DNA of 64,000 bases from Chryseosolibacter histidinae (GCF_018598225.1 NZ_JAHESF010000036.1:1-64000), one strand, 5' to 3'; counted from the first letter of the stretch, positions 17,194-28,700 are shown. Numbers and translations are program-made. The notes: generated by a model from the letters alone, not told the origin.

Positions 17194-19149
17194 TTACCCG
17201 AACTGGATAATAAACGTAGTGCCTTTGCCAACCTGGCTTTCGGCGGTGATAGAGCCACCCATGGATTCTATCTGTGTTTTGATGAGGAACAGTCCTACGC
17301 CGCGGGCTTCGTCGTGGTTGTGAAAGGTGCGGTGCAGGCCGAACAGCTTGTCCCCGAATTTTTTCAGGTCTATACCCTGGCCGTTGTCTGTTACACGAAG
17401 CTCCACTGCCTCGTTGCGTACATTGGTCTCGAAGTGGATCTTGGCTTTGCGGTTAGGAGCTCTGTACTTGATGGCATTGCTGAGCAGGTTCTGGAAGATA
17501 CTCTCCAGGTATGCCTTCGGATACCGGATGCTGTGTGCCCGTTCGAAGTTGTGGGTTACACTGGCTTCTGCCAGGATCATCTCACCTTCCAGTGATTGTC
17601 TTACTTTGTCCAGCAGATCCTTGAAATGAACTTCCACACGCTCAACATCGGTTTGGGTTTTCACCTTGAGTGTATCCATCAGGTCGTTCATGGTTCCACC
17701 CAGGTTTTTAGCCACATTCTTGAGCTTGTCGAAGATCAGTCTGTATTCGCGGATGTCGCTGTTCTCATCCAGCAGGTTGATAAGTGCCTGGATATTTCCT
17801 ACCGGCGATCGCAGGTTGTGTGAAATGATGTGCGCGAACTCGTCGAGCTGGCGGTTGCGTTCCTGCAGCTTGACAGCAATGGCTTCGATATTCTTTTTGG
17901 AGTTCAGCAGCTCTTCTTCTGATTTTTTACGCTCCGTGATGTCGATGGCCGAAGCATAAACTACCTGGTGATTCTGGTCGCAGGCGGAGCTCCACAGCAG
18001 CCACCGGTATGAGCCGTCCCTGCAGCGGTAACGGTTCTCGAACGTGAACATGTTGTCTCCGTTCTTGATGGCGGCAAAGGCCTCGTGCGTTGCTTCGATA
18101 TCTTCGTGGTGAACAAAATCGAAAAACGGTCGTGACAGCAGCTCGATCTCGCTCCAGCCTGTGATGGTGGTCCATGAAAGGCTTACGCGTTTAAAGTAGC
18201 CGTCGAAACCGCAGATCACGTTGAGGTTTACGGCGTTGTTGAATACACGGAGGTTCTCTTCAACGATCTTGTGAAGTTTCTCCTCGGCGGTCTTTTGCGC
18301 GGTGATGTCGCTGAGAAAACCCTCTAGCATGCTCAGCTTTCCGTCAACAAAAACACCGATACCGACTTCGTCTACCCAGCGCCATTCACCTGAACGGTGG
18401 CGCAGCCTGTACCGCAGGTGGAACCGCTTTCTATCCTGTACCGCCTTGTTCACCCGGGAGTTGATCATTTCCGCATCCTCGGGATGAAAGAGGTGTGAGA
18501 AGCTGACCTTGCCCGTGAGAAAATCGTTCGCAGGATAACCTGTGATGCGTTCGATATGATCGTTGATGTAGATGACGGAATAGTTCTTGTCGTGGTGGCA
18601 GAGGTAGATGGCTCCGGGAATATTTTCCGCCAGCACGCGGAATTTTTCTTCACTTTCCCGGACGCGGTCATCGAAGACCTTCATGTAGCTGAGGTCTGTG
18701 ATGATGCCCACATAACCGGTGATCACATCCTGGTCATCGCGCAAAGCGGAAACCGAAAGCAACGCCGGAAAACGACTGCCATCCTTGCGGATGAAGGTCC
18801 AGTCTTCGCGGTTGGGCGTTTTTTGGATGCGTGCCTTGATGGTAAATACATCGAATACAGGCTCGATCACCATGTTGAGCGCTTCCGATAACAGTTGCGC
18901 ACGTTTGATCACCTCATCGAGGTCGTGGAAGATCAGGGAGCTGGTTTTGCCGATCACTTCTTCGCCGGAGTATCCCAGCAGGTGTTCTGCAGCCCTGTTG
19001 AAACTTGAAATGATCCCCTCCGGCGTAACCGAAAGAATAGCCAGCTCAGTAGTACTGAGAATAGCCTCCTGAAGCCGGAAAGCTTCTGCTAAGGCATTGA
19101 GAAATTTTTCGTCCTGGATATTTTTTTTGGATAATGAACGCTTCTCCAT
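17194..19149 (-). CDS. PAS-domain sensor histidine kinase
   Basis: A 651-residue soluble kinase with no membrane segment. Three PAS domains: about 30-155 (AILSVTPEGIISSFNRAAEH), 167-290 (GAIYLCHHDKNYSVIYINDH) and 295-415 (NVICGFDGYFKRVSLSWTTI). A HisKA-type dimerisation helix follows, with the phospho-acceptor in IISHNLRSPVGNIQ (about residue 450). The HATPase domain carries the N-box NLLSNAIKYRAPN, G1 DNGQGI and G2 GVGLFLIKTQIE. No response regulator lies beside it, so the partner is elsewhere. The signal is unknown. Confidence 0.93.
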   Translation of the reverse strand: MEKRSLSKKNIQDEKFLNALAEAFRLQEAILSTTELAILSVTPEGIISSFNRAAEHLLGYSGEEVIGKTSSLIFHDLDEVIKRAQLLSEALNMVIEPVFDVFTIKARIQKTPNREDWTFIRKDGSRFPALLSVSALRDDQDVITGYVGIITDLSYMKVFDDRVRESEEKFRVLAENIPGAIYLCHHDKNYSVIYINDHIERITGYPANDFLTGKVSFSHLFHPEDAEMINSRVNKAVQDRKRFHLRYRLRHRSGEWRWVDEVGIGVFVDGKLSMLEGFLSDITAQKTAEEKLHKIVEENLRVFNNAVNLNVICGFDGYFKRVSLSWTTITGWSEIELLSRPFFDFVHHEDIEATHEAFAAIKNGDNMFTFENRYRCRDGSYRWLLWSSACDQNHQVVYASAIDITERKKSEEELLNSKKNIEAIAVKLQERNRQLDEFAHIISHNLRSPVGNIQALINLLDENSDIREYRLIFDKLKNVAKNLGGTMNDLMDTLKVKTQTDVERVEVHFKDLLDKVRQSLEGEMILAEASVTHNFERAHSIRYPKAYLESIFQNLLSNAIKYRAPNRKAKIHFETNVRNEAVELRVTDNGQGIDLKKFGDKLFGLHRTFHNHDEARGVGLFLIKTQIESMGGSITAESQVGKGTTFIIQFG

Positions 19150-19226
19150 GGGGAAGGACCAAGTTCAACACACTAAGGTAAGAAAAATTTATACAGACTT
19201 CTCATTGTTTACAGAAATCAAAATTT

Positions 19227-20018
19227 TTATTTGAATCCCCGCTGGCGCCGGGCTTCAAACACCACAACTGCTGCGGCAGTGGAAACGTTCATTGAATCGA
19301 TAACTCCCTGCATGGGAATAATGATATTGGCGTCAGAGGCCCGTACCCAGGTATCGGAAAGGCCCGTGGATTCAGTGCCCATAACGATCGCGGCCGGCTT
19401 CCGGAAGTCGATCAGGTGATAGGGTTGGGACGCTTTCAGGTAGGTGCAGTAAATGCTGATGTTCCTTTTCCTGAGCCAGGCAATGGTGTCTTCTGAAGAT
19501 GCAGACGCCGTACGGGTTGTGAAGATGCACCCGATGCTGGAGCGGATCACGTTGGGGTTGTAAAAATCGGTTTGCGTATCACAAATGATCACGGCATCAA
19601 CCCCCGATGCATCTGCCGTTCTGAGTATAGCGCCCAGGTTCCCCGGCTTTTCAACAGACTCCAAGATCAGCAGCAGCGGATTGGCAGAGAGCGTTACTTC
19701 CTCCAGCCTGTGCGTTTTCTGCTCCGCCACCGCCAGCACACCACCGGAATTCTCCCTTACGGCGATTTTGTCGAATACTTCTTTTGATACCGGAACGAGC
19801 AGCTTGTCTGATGTGCCCAGCGCTTCGAGCTCCTGTCGCGAGATCAGCTCCTCGCAAAAGAAAAGGTTGCCTATTTTATAACCAGCCTGCAGTGCCATGC
19901 CGATCTCCTTTTTGCCTTCGATCACAAACAGGCATTGCTTTCTCCGCTCCCGTGGTTTTTCAAGCGCTAGCAGGTTTTTGATCTTCGGATTCTGGGTGCT
20001 GGTAATAGTGAAATGCAT
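19227..20018 (-). CDS. TrmH/SpoU-family RNA 2'-O-methyltransferase
   Basis: A 263-residue SPOUT methyltransferase. The N-terminal substrate-binding domain contains EKPRERRKQCLFVIEGKKEI. The C-terminal knotted domain has LILESVEKPGNLGAILRTAD, GTESTGLS and IPMQGVIDSMNVSTAAAVVV, the three SpoU motifs, including the Arg/Asn and Ser/Asn positions used in AdoMet binding. Likely target is rRNA (RlmB-like) or tRNA; the exact nucleotide cannot be read from sequence. Confidence 0.92.
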   Translation of the reverse strand: MHFTITSTQNPKIKNLLALEKPRERRKQCLFVIEGKKEIGMALQAGYKIGNLFFCEELISRQELEALGTSDKLLVPVSKEVFDKIAVRENSGGVLAVAEQKTHRLEEVTLSANPLLLILESVEKPGNLGAILRTADASGVDAVIICDTQTDFYNPNVIRSSIGCIFTTRTASASSEDTIAWLRKRNISIYCTYLKASQPYHLIDFRKPAAIVMGTESTGLSDTWVRASDANIIIPMQGVIDSMNVSTAAAVVVFEARRQRGFK

Positions 20019-20232
20019 CTTTCAGTGCCGCGATAAACATGCCGGCAGGTGCCGGAACCGTGCGCTAAGGTGCAAATTTTTGAGTTAAGCATCATTAAAA
20101 TCTGCACATTTGCACTGCCTGTCCGGGCCTGTTTGCAAAGTCTTGTTGGTGTTCTTCACCAACCAGGCTTTGCGAACATCAACAAGGGCTCCCGGTAACA
20201 GACCGACAGGCGAATTGACCAACAGACCATTC

Positions 20233-21132
20233 ATGAAACTTGTATATCCTTCGTCCTGGAAAGACTATGAGCTCATTGACTCAGGCGATTTTGAGAAGCT
20301 CGAGCGATTCGGAAAATTTATTCTCGTGCGCCCCGAGCCACAGGCCATCTGGAGAAGAGTGCTGGACGACGACCAGTGGAAACAAATGGCGCACGCCAAG
20401 TTTGTGCGCGAGCAGACAGACAAATTCAGGTTCACTGACGATGTAAAAGGCGGCTGGTCAAAAGACCGCAGCATGCCTGAAACGTGGCAGGTGCAATACC
20501 AGTACAACAACCTTAGCCTTACCCTGCGGCTGGCGCTTACCGGCTTCGGACACGTGGGCATCTTCCCTGAGCAGGGCAACAATTGGAACTTCATCTATGA
20601 TACCATCACGGGCTGGCGTGGCGCACAACCACAACCCAGGGTGCTCAACCTCTTTGCCTACACCGGCGCAGCATCGGTGGTGGCGCGGGCAGCAGGCGCT
20701 GAGGTGGTTCACTGTGACGCCTCACGGCCCGGGCTCAACTGGGCCAACCAGAACATGCAGCTCAACAACCTCGACAATATCCGGTGGGTGTACGAAGACG
20801 CTTTCAAGTTTGTAAAACGTGAAGTGAAACGGGGCAACAAATACAACGGCATTATCATGGACCCGCCACCCTATGGAAGAGGCCCGGAAGGAGAGAAGTG
20901 GACCTTACAGGAGCAGCTCGACGAGCTCATATATATGAGCAGCCAGCTGCTGGAGAAGAAGAACTGCTTTTTTATCCTGAGCATGTATGCCATAGGCCTT
21001 TCGGCAGTGGTGGGCATGAATGTGGCGAAAACGTATTTCGATCTGAAGAATGCCGAGTTCGGCGAGTTCTATCTGAAGTCTAAAAACAACCGCGACCTGC
21101 CCATGGGAACATTTCTCCGGTTTTCTGCCTGA
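20233..21132 (+). CDS. RlmI/RlmK-like SAM-dependent methyltransferase
   Basis: A Rossmann-fold methyltransferase of 299 residues counted from the ATG at 20233 (MKLVYPSSWKDYELIDSGDF). The frame extends 41 codons upstream, but that part is not protein-like. Motif I VLNLFAYTGAASVVARAAGA and the acidic VHCDAS bind AdoMet; IIMDPPPYGRGP is the catalytic DPPxY-type motif. Family members methylate rRNA cytosine or guanine. Divergent from the TrmH gene, so two RNA-modification genes are neighbours. Confidence 0.88.
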   Translation: MKLVYPSSWKDYELIDSGDFEKLERFGKFILVRPEPQAIWRRVLDDDQWKQMAHAKFVREQTDKFRFTDDVKGGWSKDRSMPETWQVQYQYNNLSLTLRLALTGFGHVGIFPEQGNNWNFIYDTITGWRGAQPQPRVLNLFAYTGAASVVARAAGAEVVHCDASRPGLNWANQNMQLNNLDNIRWVYEDAFKFVKREVKRGNKYNGIIMDPPPYGRGPEGEKWTLQEQLDELIYMSSQLLEKKNCFFILSMYAIGLSAVVGMNVAKTYFDLKNAEFGEFYLKSKNNRDLPMGTFLRFSA

Positions 21133-21324
21133 GGAAGAGATCGCCCAATAAACAGGCTTACTATCATTCCTGGACCGAACAACCTGCCGGCCTGGATGAA
21201 CATAATGTTATTTTATGTTGCCGTGCTTTTGCTACAACGTTTGAAATGCGGGAGAGCGGGTATCAGATTCTGATCGATTGTGGCAATTTTCGAAAGGGCT
21301 GGCTGCAAATCGCCAAATTAACCG

Positions 21325-21332
21325 TATCTTTG
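21325..21332 (+). promoter_or_regulatory. -7 element of typA
   Basis: TATCTTTG, 38 bp before the typA ATG. At the usual 19-bp spacing the -33 position reads CTG instead of TTG. Confidence 0.6.
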
Positions 21333-21370
21333 CGCCTCGATTATTGAAATTACGAGGATTTTGAGGATTT

Positions 21371-23182
21371 ATGGACAATAACAAGATCAGGAACATCGCT
21401 ATTATCGCTCACGTTGACCACGGTAAAACCACCCTGGTTGACAAACTGCTTATGGCCGGTAAACTTTTTAAAGACCATGAGAACCCCGGTGAGCTGATCA
21501 TGGATAGCAACGACCTGGAACGCGAAAGGGGTATTACCATCCTGGCAAAGAACGTTTCCGTTCGGTATAAAGATTATAAGATCAACGTTATAGATACCCC
21601 TGGTCACAGCGACTTTGGTGGTGAAGTTGAGCGTGTGTTGAACATGGCCGACGGTTGTCTGCTGCTGGTGGATGCCTTTGAAGGTCCCATGCCGCAAACC
21701 CGCTTCGTGCTGCAGAAAGCGCTGCAATTGGGCCTGAAGCCTATTGTGGTGATCAATAAGGTTGACAAGAAGAACTGTACACCTGACGAAGTGCACGAGC
21801 AGGTATTCGACCTGATGTTTCAGCTCGATGCTACGGAAGACCAGCTCGACTTCCCGGCATTCTATGGCTCAGCCAAACAAGGATGGATGAGCACCGACTG
21901 GAAAAATCCTACAACAGACATTACACCGCTGCTGGATGGTATCATTCAGCATATCCCCGCACCCAAGATCGCCGAAGGTGCAACGCAGATGCTGATCACA
22001 TCGCTGGAATACTCTTCTTATATCGGACGGGTAGCCATCGGCCGTGTGCACAGGGGCTCCATCAAAGCCGGACAGAACCTGGCGCTGGTGAAACGCGATT
22101 CCAAAGCAGTGGTGAAAGCAAAGCTCAAAGACCTCTATGTATTCGAGGGATTTGAAAAACAAAAACTTGAAGAAGTAAAAGCTGGCGAGATCTGCGCGCT
22201 GGTAGGACTCGAAGGTTTCGAGATCGGTGATACCGTTACCGATCCTGAGAAGCCCGAAGCGATGAAGTCCATCGCCATCGATGAGCCTACTATGAGCATG
22301 ATGTTCACCATCAACAACTCGCCTTTCTATGGTAAAGAAGGTAAGTTCGTTACGTCACGCCACATCAAGGAAAGGCTCGACAAAGAGCTCGAGAAGAACC
22401 TGGCGTTGCGCGTAGGCGATACCGGTTCTGCCGATTCGTTTATGGTGTTTGGCCGTGGTGTACTGCACTTGTCAGTATTGATCGAGACCATGCGCCGGGA
22501 AGGATACGAGCTTCAGATCGGTCAGCCTCAGGTGATCTTTAAGGAAATTGACGGCGTGAAATCAGAGCCTATCGAAGAGCTCACCATCGACCTTCCGGAG
22601 ACCGACGCCGGAAAGGCCATCGAAACCGTTTCACAGCGCAAAGGTGAGATGCTGAACATGGAACCCAAAGGAGATCGTATGATCCTGAAGTTCCACATCC
22701 CTTCACGCGGTATCATTGGTTTGAGAAACTACCTGCTGAATGTAACTGCCGGTGAAGCGATCGTAACACACCGCTTCAAGGAATATCAGCCTTACAAAGG
22801 TGAGATACCCGGACGTATCAACGGTTCGCTCATTGTGATGGAACAGGGCGAAGCCATTGCCTACAGCTTGCACAACCTGCAGGATCGTGGTAAGTTCTTC
22901 ATCGATCCAGGTGAGCCTGTATACGAAGGTCAGGTGATCGGCGAGCACAGCCGCAGCGGCGACCTGGTGATCAACGTTACCAAAACGAAGAAGCTCACCA
23001 ACATGCGCGCTACCGGAGCTGACGAAAAGATGCGCATCGCTCCTCCGATCAAGTTTTCGCTCGAAGAAGCGCTGGAATACATCCAGTCTGACGAATACGT
23101 GGAAGTGACCCCCAAGTCGATCCGCCTCCGCAAGATCTACCTCAACGAGAACGACAGGAAGCGGTTTTCAAAGAACAACTGA
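21371..23182 (+). CDS. typA: Translational GTPase TypA/BipA
   Basis: A 603-residue ribosome-associated GTPase related to EF-G and LepA, involved in ribosome assembly and stress adaptation. G1 [10 protein letters not shown]2 [12 protein letters not shown]3 [11 protein letters not shown] and G4 NKVDKKN are intact. The C-terminal half has the TypA-specific domain ([20 protein letters not shown]). Full length for the family. A -7 element lies upstream and an intrinsic terminator 27 bp downstream, so it is monocistronic. Confidence 0.98.
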   Translation: MDNNKIRNIAIIAHVDHGKTTLVDKLLMAGKLFKDHENPGELIMDSNDLERERGITILAKNVSVRYKDYKINVIDTPGHSDFGGEVERVLNMADGCLLLVDAFEGPMPQTRFVLQKALQLGLKPIVVINKVDKKNCTPDEVHEQVFDLMFQLDATEDQLDFPAFYGSAKQGWMSTDWKNPTTDITPLLDGIIQHIPAPKIAEGATQMLITSLEYSSYIGRVAIGRVHRGSIKAGQNLALVKRDSKAVVKAKLKDLYVFEGFEKQKLEEVKAGEICALVGLEGFEIGDTVTDPEKPEAMKSIAIDEPTMSMMFTINNSPFYGKEGKFVTSRHIKERLDKELEKNLALRVGDTGSADSFMVFGRGVLHLSVLIETMRREGYELQIGQPQVIFKEIDGVKSEPIEELTIDLPETDAGKAIETVSQRKGEMLNMEPKGDRMILKFHIPSRGIIGLRNYLLNVTAGEAIVTHRFKEYQPYKGEIPGRINGSLIVMEQGEAIAYSLHNLQDRGKFFIDPGEPVYEGQVIGEHSRSGDLVINVTKTKKLTNMRATGADEKMRIAPPIKFSLEEALEYIQSDEYVEVTPKSIRLRKIYLNENDRKRFSKNN

Positions 23183-23208
23183 TATCTCTATAACATGAGT
23201 ATACAAAG

Positions 23209-23232
23209 AGCCGGGTAACACCGGCTTTTTTG
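23209..23232 (+). terminator. Intrinsic terminator of typA
   Basis: AGCCGG-gtaaca-CCGGCT followed by TTTTTGTTTTT, 27 bp after the typA stop. Confidence 0.85.
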
Positions 23233-23241
23233 TTTTTGAAG

Positions 23242-23374
23242 AGTCCATGGTCCATAGTCGATAGTCCATGGCCCGGATAGTGTTTAATCGAGTACGCTAC
23301 CCACTTTGACTTAGTACTCCTCACTGATTCATGTGGTGCTCTGCCATGGACTATGGACCATCGACTATGGACTT
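23242..23374. repeat. Inverted GGACTATGGACC island
   Basis: Left arm 23242-23272 (gtccatggtccatagtcg, then atagtccatgg) and right arm 23343-23374 (ccatggactatggacca, then tcgactatggac) are inverted copies separated by about 70 bp. The same vocabulary appears at 12369, 32543, 52343, 52434, 55906, 56385 and 56447. Confidence 0.85.
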
Positions 23375-23429
23375 ATTCTCAGAATTTTTTCTTAACTTAC
23401 ATAAGCAGTCTTTTTAACCATCCCCCCAC

Positions 23430-24071
23430 ATGGAGAAAAAGTGCCGTCAAAGGTTGGCTTACTTCGGCGTTCAGCGATCTCCCATCTGCTACCTTATTTT
23501 CTTTTTTTCGATTTGCATCACATCTTTATCGGCACAGCAAAAAACGCACGACGGCCAGACTTACACCTTATATAAGCCGGGTCACTTCAAACCCGGGCAT
23601 GGACTGGTATATTCCATATTTGTGTCACCAGTGCTCACCGTCGACCCGATGGGTTTTGGCGGCAAAAGCACCTATGCCCTTGGCGGAGGCGCAAGGATCA
23701 ACCTGTGGGAATCAAAATCACCCGACAATCTCTTGCAGGGCCTGAAAATAAAAGGACTGTACACGGCATTCGGCTACGAGTATTATCCCCAGCAATACGA
23801 TAAGCTTTACGCGAGTCTGTGGCTGCGCATCAAAACCTTTATGCCCATCGCCGCAAGGGTAGACAAGGTGCTCGACATCGGTGAAACGGTTACGGGCTCA
23901 TCATTGCGCGTCTGCTTCGGATTCGAAGTGAAAAGCGTGACCGTCTTCTTGTGTGGCGTCACCGGCTTCAGCCTGCATCATCCTGACAACATTGAAACAC
24001 ACTATGCGAACTCCGGTGCCGTGATGGTGATCGTCCCTGTTTACAACCATTCAACCCGAAAGAACCAATGA
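23430..24071 (+). CDS. Exported protein, first gene of the caspase operon
   Basis: 213 residues, no family recognised. A long basic n-region and a hydrophobic stretch ICYLIFFFSICITSLSAQQ end in a likely signal-peptidase site near residue 36. The mature part has alternating hydrophobic strands (GLVYSIFVSPVLTV, LKIKGLYTAFGYEY, VTVFLCGVTGFSL), consistent with a small outer-membrane barrel or surface protein. Its stop overlaps the start of the next gene (ATGA, 24068-24071), so it is translationally coupled to the rest of the operon. Confidence 0.75.
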   Translation: MEKKCRQRLAYFGVQRSPICYLIFFFSICITSLSAQQKTHDGQTYTLYKPGHFKPGHGLVYSIFVSPVLTVDPMGFGGKSTYALGGGARINLWESKSPDNLLQGLKIKGLYTAFGYEYYPQQYDKLYASLWLRIKTFMPIAARVDKVLDIGETVTGSSLRVCFGFEVKSVTVFLCGVTGFSLHHPDNIETHYANSGAVMVIVPVYNHSTRKNQ

Positions 24072-24808
24072 CGTATGCTCAGCGATCTTTTTTAGGTTTT
24101 TGCTTGCTGTTACTGTCCTCACATGCAAACGCGCAGAAGCTCAATGTGGGCATCACGTTCCAGTACCACGTGCTCAAACAGGTGAAGGTTGACAGTGACA
24201 TCATCAAAGGAGCCTATTCCTACAGTCAGTACTATGTGAAAGACAATCGCTGGAAGTTTTTTTCAGCGGGGCAGTCCATCGTGATTGGTACTGTGCTGCA
24301 GCTGGACTACAAACGCTTCTATGCAACCATCGAACCTTCTTACAATCTCAATACTTACAATTATGTTGTAGAATATCCAGTGGAGCCGGACAGGAATGAG
24401 CGGATCAACTTTCAGCCATTGCTTTTCCAGGTCGATGTGCCGTTCTACCTCGGATTTCAGTTCAAGTCATCCACCTTTGTGCGATACTCTTTCTTCGCGG
24501 GCGGTGTTGCTGTCATTCCCTACTTCATCAGCTACCAGCTCCGCTCACGGCTCGCGGATAATCCGCAGTACGATTATTTCCACTCGGGTGATATGCGGAA
24601 TATCTTGTACGACACCGAACCCTATTTCAATACGTTGCTCGGCTTCGGCCTCCACTTCGCAAGCCTGGGCAAGATCGACCTGCGTTACCAGCATCGCATT
24701 GGGTCGCCAGGCGATGTGTATGCTGTCACCTTCAATACGGTGGGTGCTGCCGTCACGTATTATCTGCCATTGGATCTGAAAAGGAAAAAGATCTACTATG
24801 AAGACTAA
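24068..24808 (+). CDS. Outer-membrane beta-barrel-like protein in caspase operon
   Basis: 246 residues starting with a signal peptide (LGFCLLLLSSHANAQ). The rest alternates polar and hydrophobic residues (SIVIGTVLQLDYKRFYATIE, LFQVDVPFYLGFQF) and near the end has AVTYYLPLDL, as expected for a barrel of about 10-12 strands. No specific family recognised; it resembles generic Bacteroidota barrels. It overlaps both neighbours: 4 bp upstream and 11 bp downstream (24798-24808). Confidence 0.8.
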   Translation: MTYAQRSFLGFCLLLLSSHANAQKLNVGITFQYHVLKQVKVDSDIIKGAYSYSQYYVKDNRWKFFSAGQSIVIGTVLQLDYKRFYATIEPSYNLNTYNYVVEYPVEPDRNERINFQPLLFQVDVPFYLGFQFKSSTFVRYSFFAGGVAVIPYFISYQLRSRLADNPQYDYFHSGDMRNILYDTEPYFNTLLGFGLHFASLGKIDLRYQHRIGSPGDVYAVTFNTVGAAVTYYLPLDLKRKKIYYED

Positions 24809-25790
24809 AGCGCTCATCGCCTTGCTGCTGTTGATGTTTGCCAGCGCGTGTGAAGTGATCTTTGACAGCGACATGCGTTACCTGCCGGTGCGCGATCCCA
24901 CGGCAGTGGTGCTGAAGAACCGGCTGGTAAGTTATACCAGCACCGAGCTGGTGTATGAGACTGATGTGTTGTTGCTGGAGATCTACGACGGATGGGACAA
25001 TACATTCCTGGAAAAAGAGGATTTTGTGTTTGGCGGAAGTTTCAAAACCACAGTGCTTGATTTTCAGCGCGTGTCTTCCGGCAACACCGGTGCTTCGTCT
25101 TCATTGTTGCTCCTGGATGCCAGTGGATCTTACAAGACAACAGATCCTTACAACGCAAGGTCGCAGGCCATCAACAAGTTCTTTCACGATCATTCGCCAC
25201 CCGAGGACTTTTTATTGGGTGCATTTTCAAAGAACGGATCGCTGACAGGCGATGGTGTTGAATTCTACAGTGAGCACTTCAGCTCCGATCATGAGCAGCC
25301 TACCCGGTATCTGTTCGATCTTGCCAAACGTACGGGAGGCAGCAGCTCGCTTTATGATGCGTTGTATAAAAGCATTGATAAGTTCGATGCCGGGAATCAT
25401 CGCAAGGAGCTGGTCTCGCTCGTGCATGCCCCTGATAACGCAAGCAGTGTTCCGTGGCCGGATGTTGTACAAAAAGCAAAGGCAAACGGCGTACGCATGC
25501 ACATGATCGGCCTGGGAAGTGAGGTGTCGCTTTCATCGTTGGCCGCCATCGCCCAGGAGACAGGTGGTTTCTTTGCCGCTTGCCGCGATGAAAAGGAAAT
25601 GGTATGTGTGTTCAATCAGCTCCACCGGTTATTGAATAGCAACATGGAGGCCTATCGCATCCGGGTGAAAGTAGAGCCACCCGCCGGCACGATCGCGTCG
25701 GGCCTGGAGTGGATGCAGGCAATCTACATCACTGACCCACAGTTCGCTTACGAGTATAATCCGGCCTATGTTTATCTAAAGATACCGTGA
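24798..25790 (+). CDS. VWA-domain lipoprotein in caspase operon
   Basis: A 330-residue protein with a lipoprotein signal (LLLLMFASAC, lipidated Cys18), so anchored in the envelope. A von Willebrand A domain spans about residues 100-285. Its metal-binding MIDAS residues are intact: D107-A-S109-G-S111, a GGSSSLYDAL loop near 181-190, and APDNASS near 211-217. VWA domains bind protein partners through a bound metal ion. Overlap with both neighbours indicates one transcript and coupled synthesis with the caspase. Confidence 0.9.
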   Translation: MKTKALIALLLLMFASACEVIFDSDMRYLPVRDPTAVVLKNRLVSYTSTELVYETDVLLLEIYDGWDNTFLEKEDFVFGGSFKTTVLDFQRVSSGNTGASSSLLLLDASGSYKTTDPYNARSQAINKFFHDHSPPEDFLLGAFSKNGSLTGDGVEFYSEHFSSDHEQPTRYLFDLAKRTGGSSSLYDALYKSIDKFDAGNHRKELVSLVHAPDNASSVPWPDVVQKAKANGVRMHMIGLGSEVSLSSLAAIAQETGGFFAACRDEKEMVCVFNQLHRLLNSNMEAYRIRVKVEPPAGTIASGLEWMQAIYITDPQFAYEYNPAYVYLKIP

Positions 25791-28700
25791 TGAGAACCCC
25801 GTTATTTTTTGTACTCATGCTGCTATGCCTGCGCTCGTATGCGCAGCAGATCGAAGTTGCTGCACAGAAGGGACATTCCGGCGACATCATTGCATGCTCG
25901 TTCAATCATGACGGAAGACTGTTGGCCAGCGCAGGTGCCGATAACCTGATCAAGCTGTGGCATATCCCCACCGGCAAAGAAATGGCCAGCTTCATCAGCG
26001 CTTCAACAACACCGGTGAAAGCGCTTCAATTCAGTAGTGAAGATGATTTCCTGCTGGTGAAATACGCCGATGGCAGTGTGCACTCCTGGGATATTGTAAG
26101 CTCCGGTCTTCGGTCATCTACGGAGCCGTCGCGTGTTGTTACCAAAGACCCGTTGAACTATTACACTCGTGACTCATTGTTCCAGGTCTTTGTTGACCGT
26201 TTCTACCTGCGCAAAAAAGACCGGCGCACCGGCAGGATCACGTTTTCAAAAGTGCCCGTAGATATTTCCAAAAACTTCAGGGCCGTGGCTGTGTCAGAAG
26301 AACATCGCACCATCGTGGCTGCGAATGAAGACGGCAAAGCTTATGTCTATGATCTCGACAAAGGCAGGAGCGTGACGGTGCTCGATGGCCATTACGCTGC
26401 CGTGAACAGTGTTTGTTTTGCGCCTGACGGAAAAATGTTTGCTACGGCCGGCGCAGACCGCTCGATCATTATCTGGAACACGCAGGGCTTTCAGCAGGTG
26501 CGGAGATTGTTTGGTCGCTCGTTCCGCTTCGAAGCGTTGGCTTTCAACCATGCCGGTACGCAGCTGGCAGTGGGCGATGAGCTGGGGCGTGGTAGGCTCA
26601 TTGACCTCGAGTCGAGTCGTGTAAGGGTATCGGTTGCACCGTGGCATGAGCAGAAGGTGTCCGCCCTTGCCTTTGCTGCGAACGATAGTGTCATCTTCAG
26701 CGGTGGTTATGACAACAGGCTTGTGTCTTTTGACGTGCGCAGTGGAAAAATCATTCACAAAGAGGTATATAAGCATTATGTGAGTACCGGCGATCTCGTG
26801 TTGAAAAAATTGAAAGCTTACCGCGAGCCGTATGCATGGATCAATACTGTTGCCGTAAGCCCTGGCGGCACCTGGACTGCCTGCGGTGGTGGCTGGCGCG
26901 AATCGGAGGTACGGGAGCAACCCCAGGCATTGCAGGTGAGAAATTTAATAAATGGTGAGTCATATAAACTTTTAGCGCATCAGGGCGCCGTCAACGACAT
27001 CTGCTTTTTGAATGACCTTCAGTTTCTCAGTGCCGGCGCGGATGGCCTGTTACAGTGGCATTACGATGCAGCTTTGCATCAATTCTATTTCAGAAAGAAA
27101 CCAACGGTATTGGCAGGTATTGAAAAAATACTTCCAGGCAAAGGTGATACGGTGCTGCTTCAGCGTGGCAATGCCCTTGTGCTGTATGACCTGCGCAAAG
27201 AACAGATGCTCGATTCCATTCACGCACCCGCGGCCATCGCGTCTGTAAGTTTCGAAAGGAACACAGGCAGGCTGATCTATGCCGTGTTCAACAAACTCGT
27301 GTTCACAGACATTTCCGGCTGGCACAACGCGCGGCCTGTTAACAAAGAAGCGCATACGGACAAGATCACGGGCATCGCATTCAATGCTGCAAAAAGAATG
27401 ATCGCCACCTCCAGCTGGGACGCCACCGTAAAACTCTGGAATGCCGACAGTGGAGAGCTGCTTGCCACCATCATTTCCATCGGCAGCGACGATCACCTCA
27501 TCATCACACCGGATAATTATTACTATGGTACCCGAAACTCGCTGCGTGGCATCGGGTTCAAGTATGGAAAACAGTTTATCTCGCCGGAACAGTACGACCT
27601 GCGATTCAACCGCCCTGATATTGTGCTGGCGCGGCTGGGATTTGTGCCTAAGGAAGTGGTGCGTTCATTTCATCGCGCTTATCAGAAACGACTTCAGAAA
27701 ATGAACTTCACAGAGCAGATGTTAGGTGAAGAGATCCATTTGCCGGAGACCAGGGCCAACACAGACAAGCTGCCGTTGCATACTGCGGAGGCGCAGGTGG
27801 CTTTTGATGTGGTTGCGTCCGATTCGAAATATGACCTTGACAGGATCAATGTGTTTGTTAACAACATTCCCCTTTATGGCATCCAGGGCATTGACCTGAG
27901 AGGGAAAGGCATGAAGCAGATCACGCAATCCGTGAGTGTTGCGCTGTCGGCAGGCAAGAACAAGATCCAGGTCTCGTGCCTGAATGAGAAGGGTGTAGAG
28001 TCGCTGCTGCAAACTTTTGAAATTGATCACAGACCAGCAAAAGTTACACGTCCCCGTTTGCACGTGGCGGTTGTTTCTGTATCAAATTACGCCAACGCTA
28101 CCATGAATTTGAAATACGCCCGCAAAGACGGCCAGGACCTGGTGAACATGTTCAGGCGCTCGGGGTGGTTCGACAAGATCACCGTCGATACGTTATTCGA
28201 TGCCCGTGCTACCCGCGACAACATCCTGAAGCTTCGTGAAAAATTCATGCAAACGGGTGTAGACGACCAGGTGATCTTTTTCGTCTCCGGTCACGGCCTG
28301 CTGGACGATAACCTCGACTTTTATTTCGCCACGCACAATGTGGATTTCAAGAACCCCGCTTCCGGTGGACTGCGTTACGAAGAGCTTGAAGGTTTGCTCG
28401 ACGGCATTCCTGCACGAAAAAAACTATTGCTGATGGATGCCTGCCATTCGGGCGAAGTGGATAAGTCGCGCATTACCGTATCGCAGTCGTCAACGGTGCT
28501 GAGTAAAAACCAGAAAGGCACCATTACCGAATACACTTACCCCGCAGACATTCAGCAGGAGCACTATGAAATAGGCATCACCACTTCGTTCGAGCTTATG
28601 CAGGAGCTGTTCTCCAATCTCAGCAAAGGTTCAGGTGCGGTGGTGATCTCCGCGGCAGCCGGCAACAGCTTCGCCCTGGAGTCTGACGAGTGGCGCAACG

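Noticed and set aside
20110-20232. N-terminal extension of the RlmI-like methyltransferase
   Set aside because: The 41 residues are low in family character and the ATG at 20233 starts the conserved part.
23242-23410. Short peptides such as MDHRLWTYSQ near the islands
   Set aside because: They are translations of GGACTATGGACC words and occur wherever these words do.
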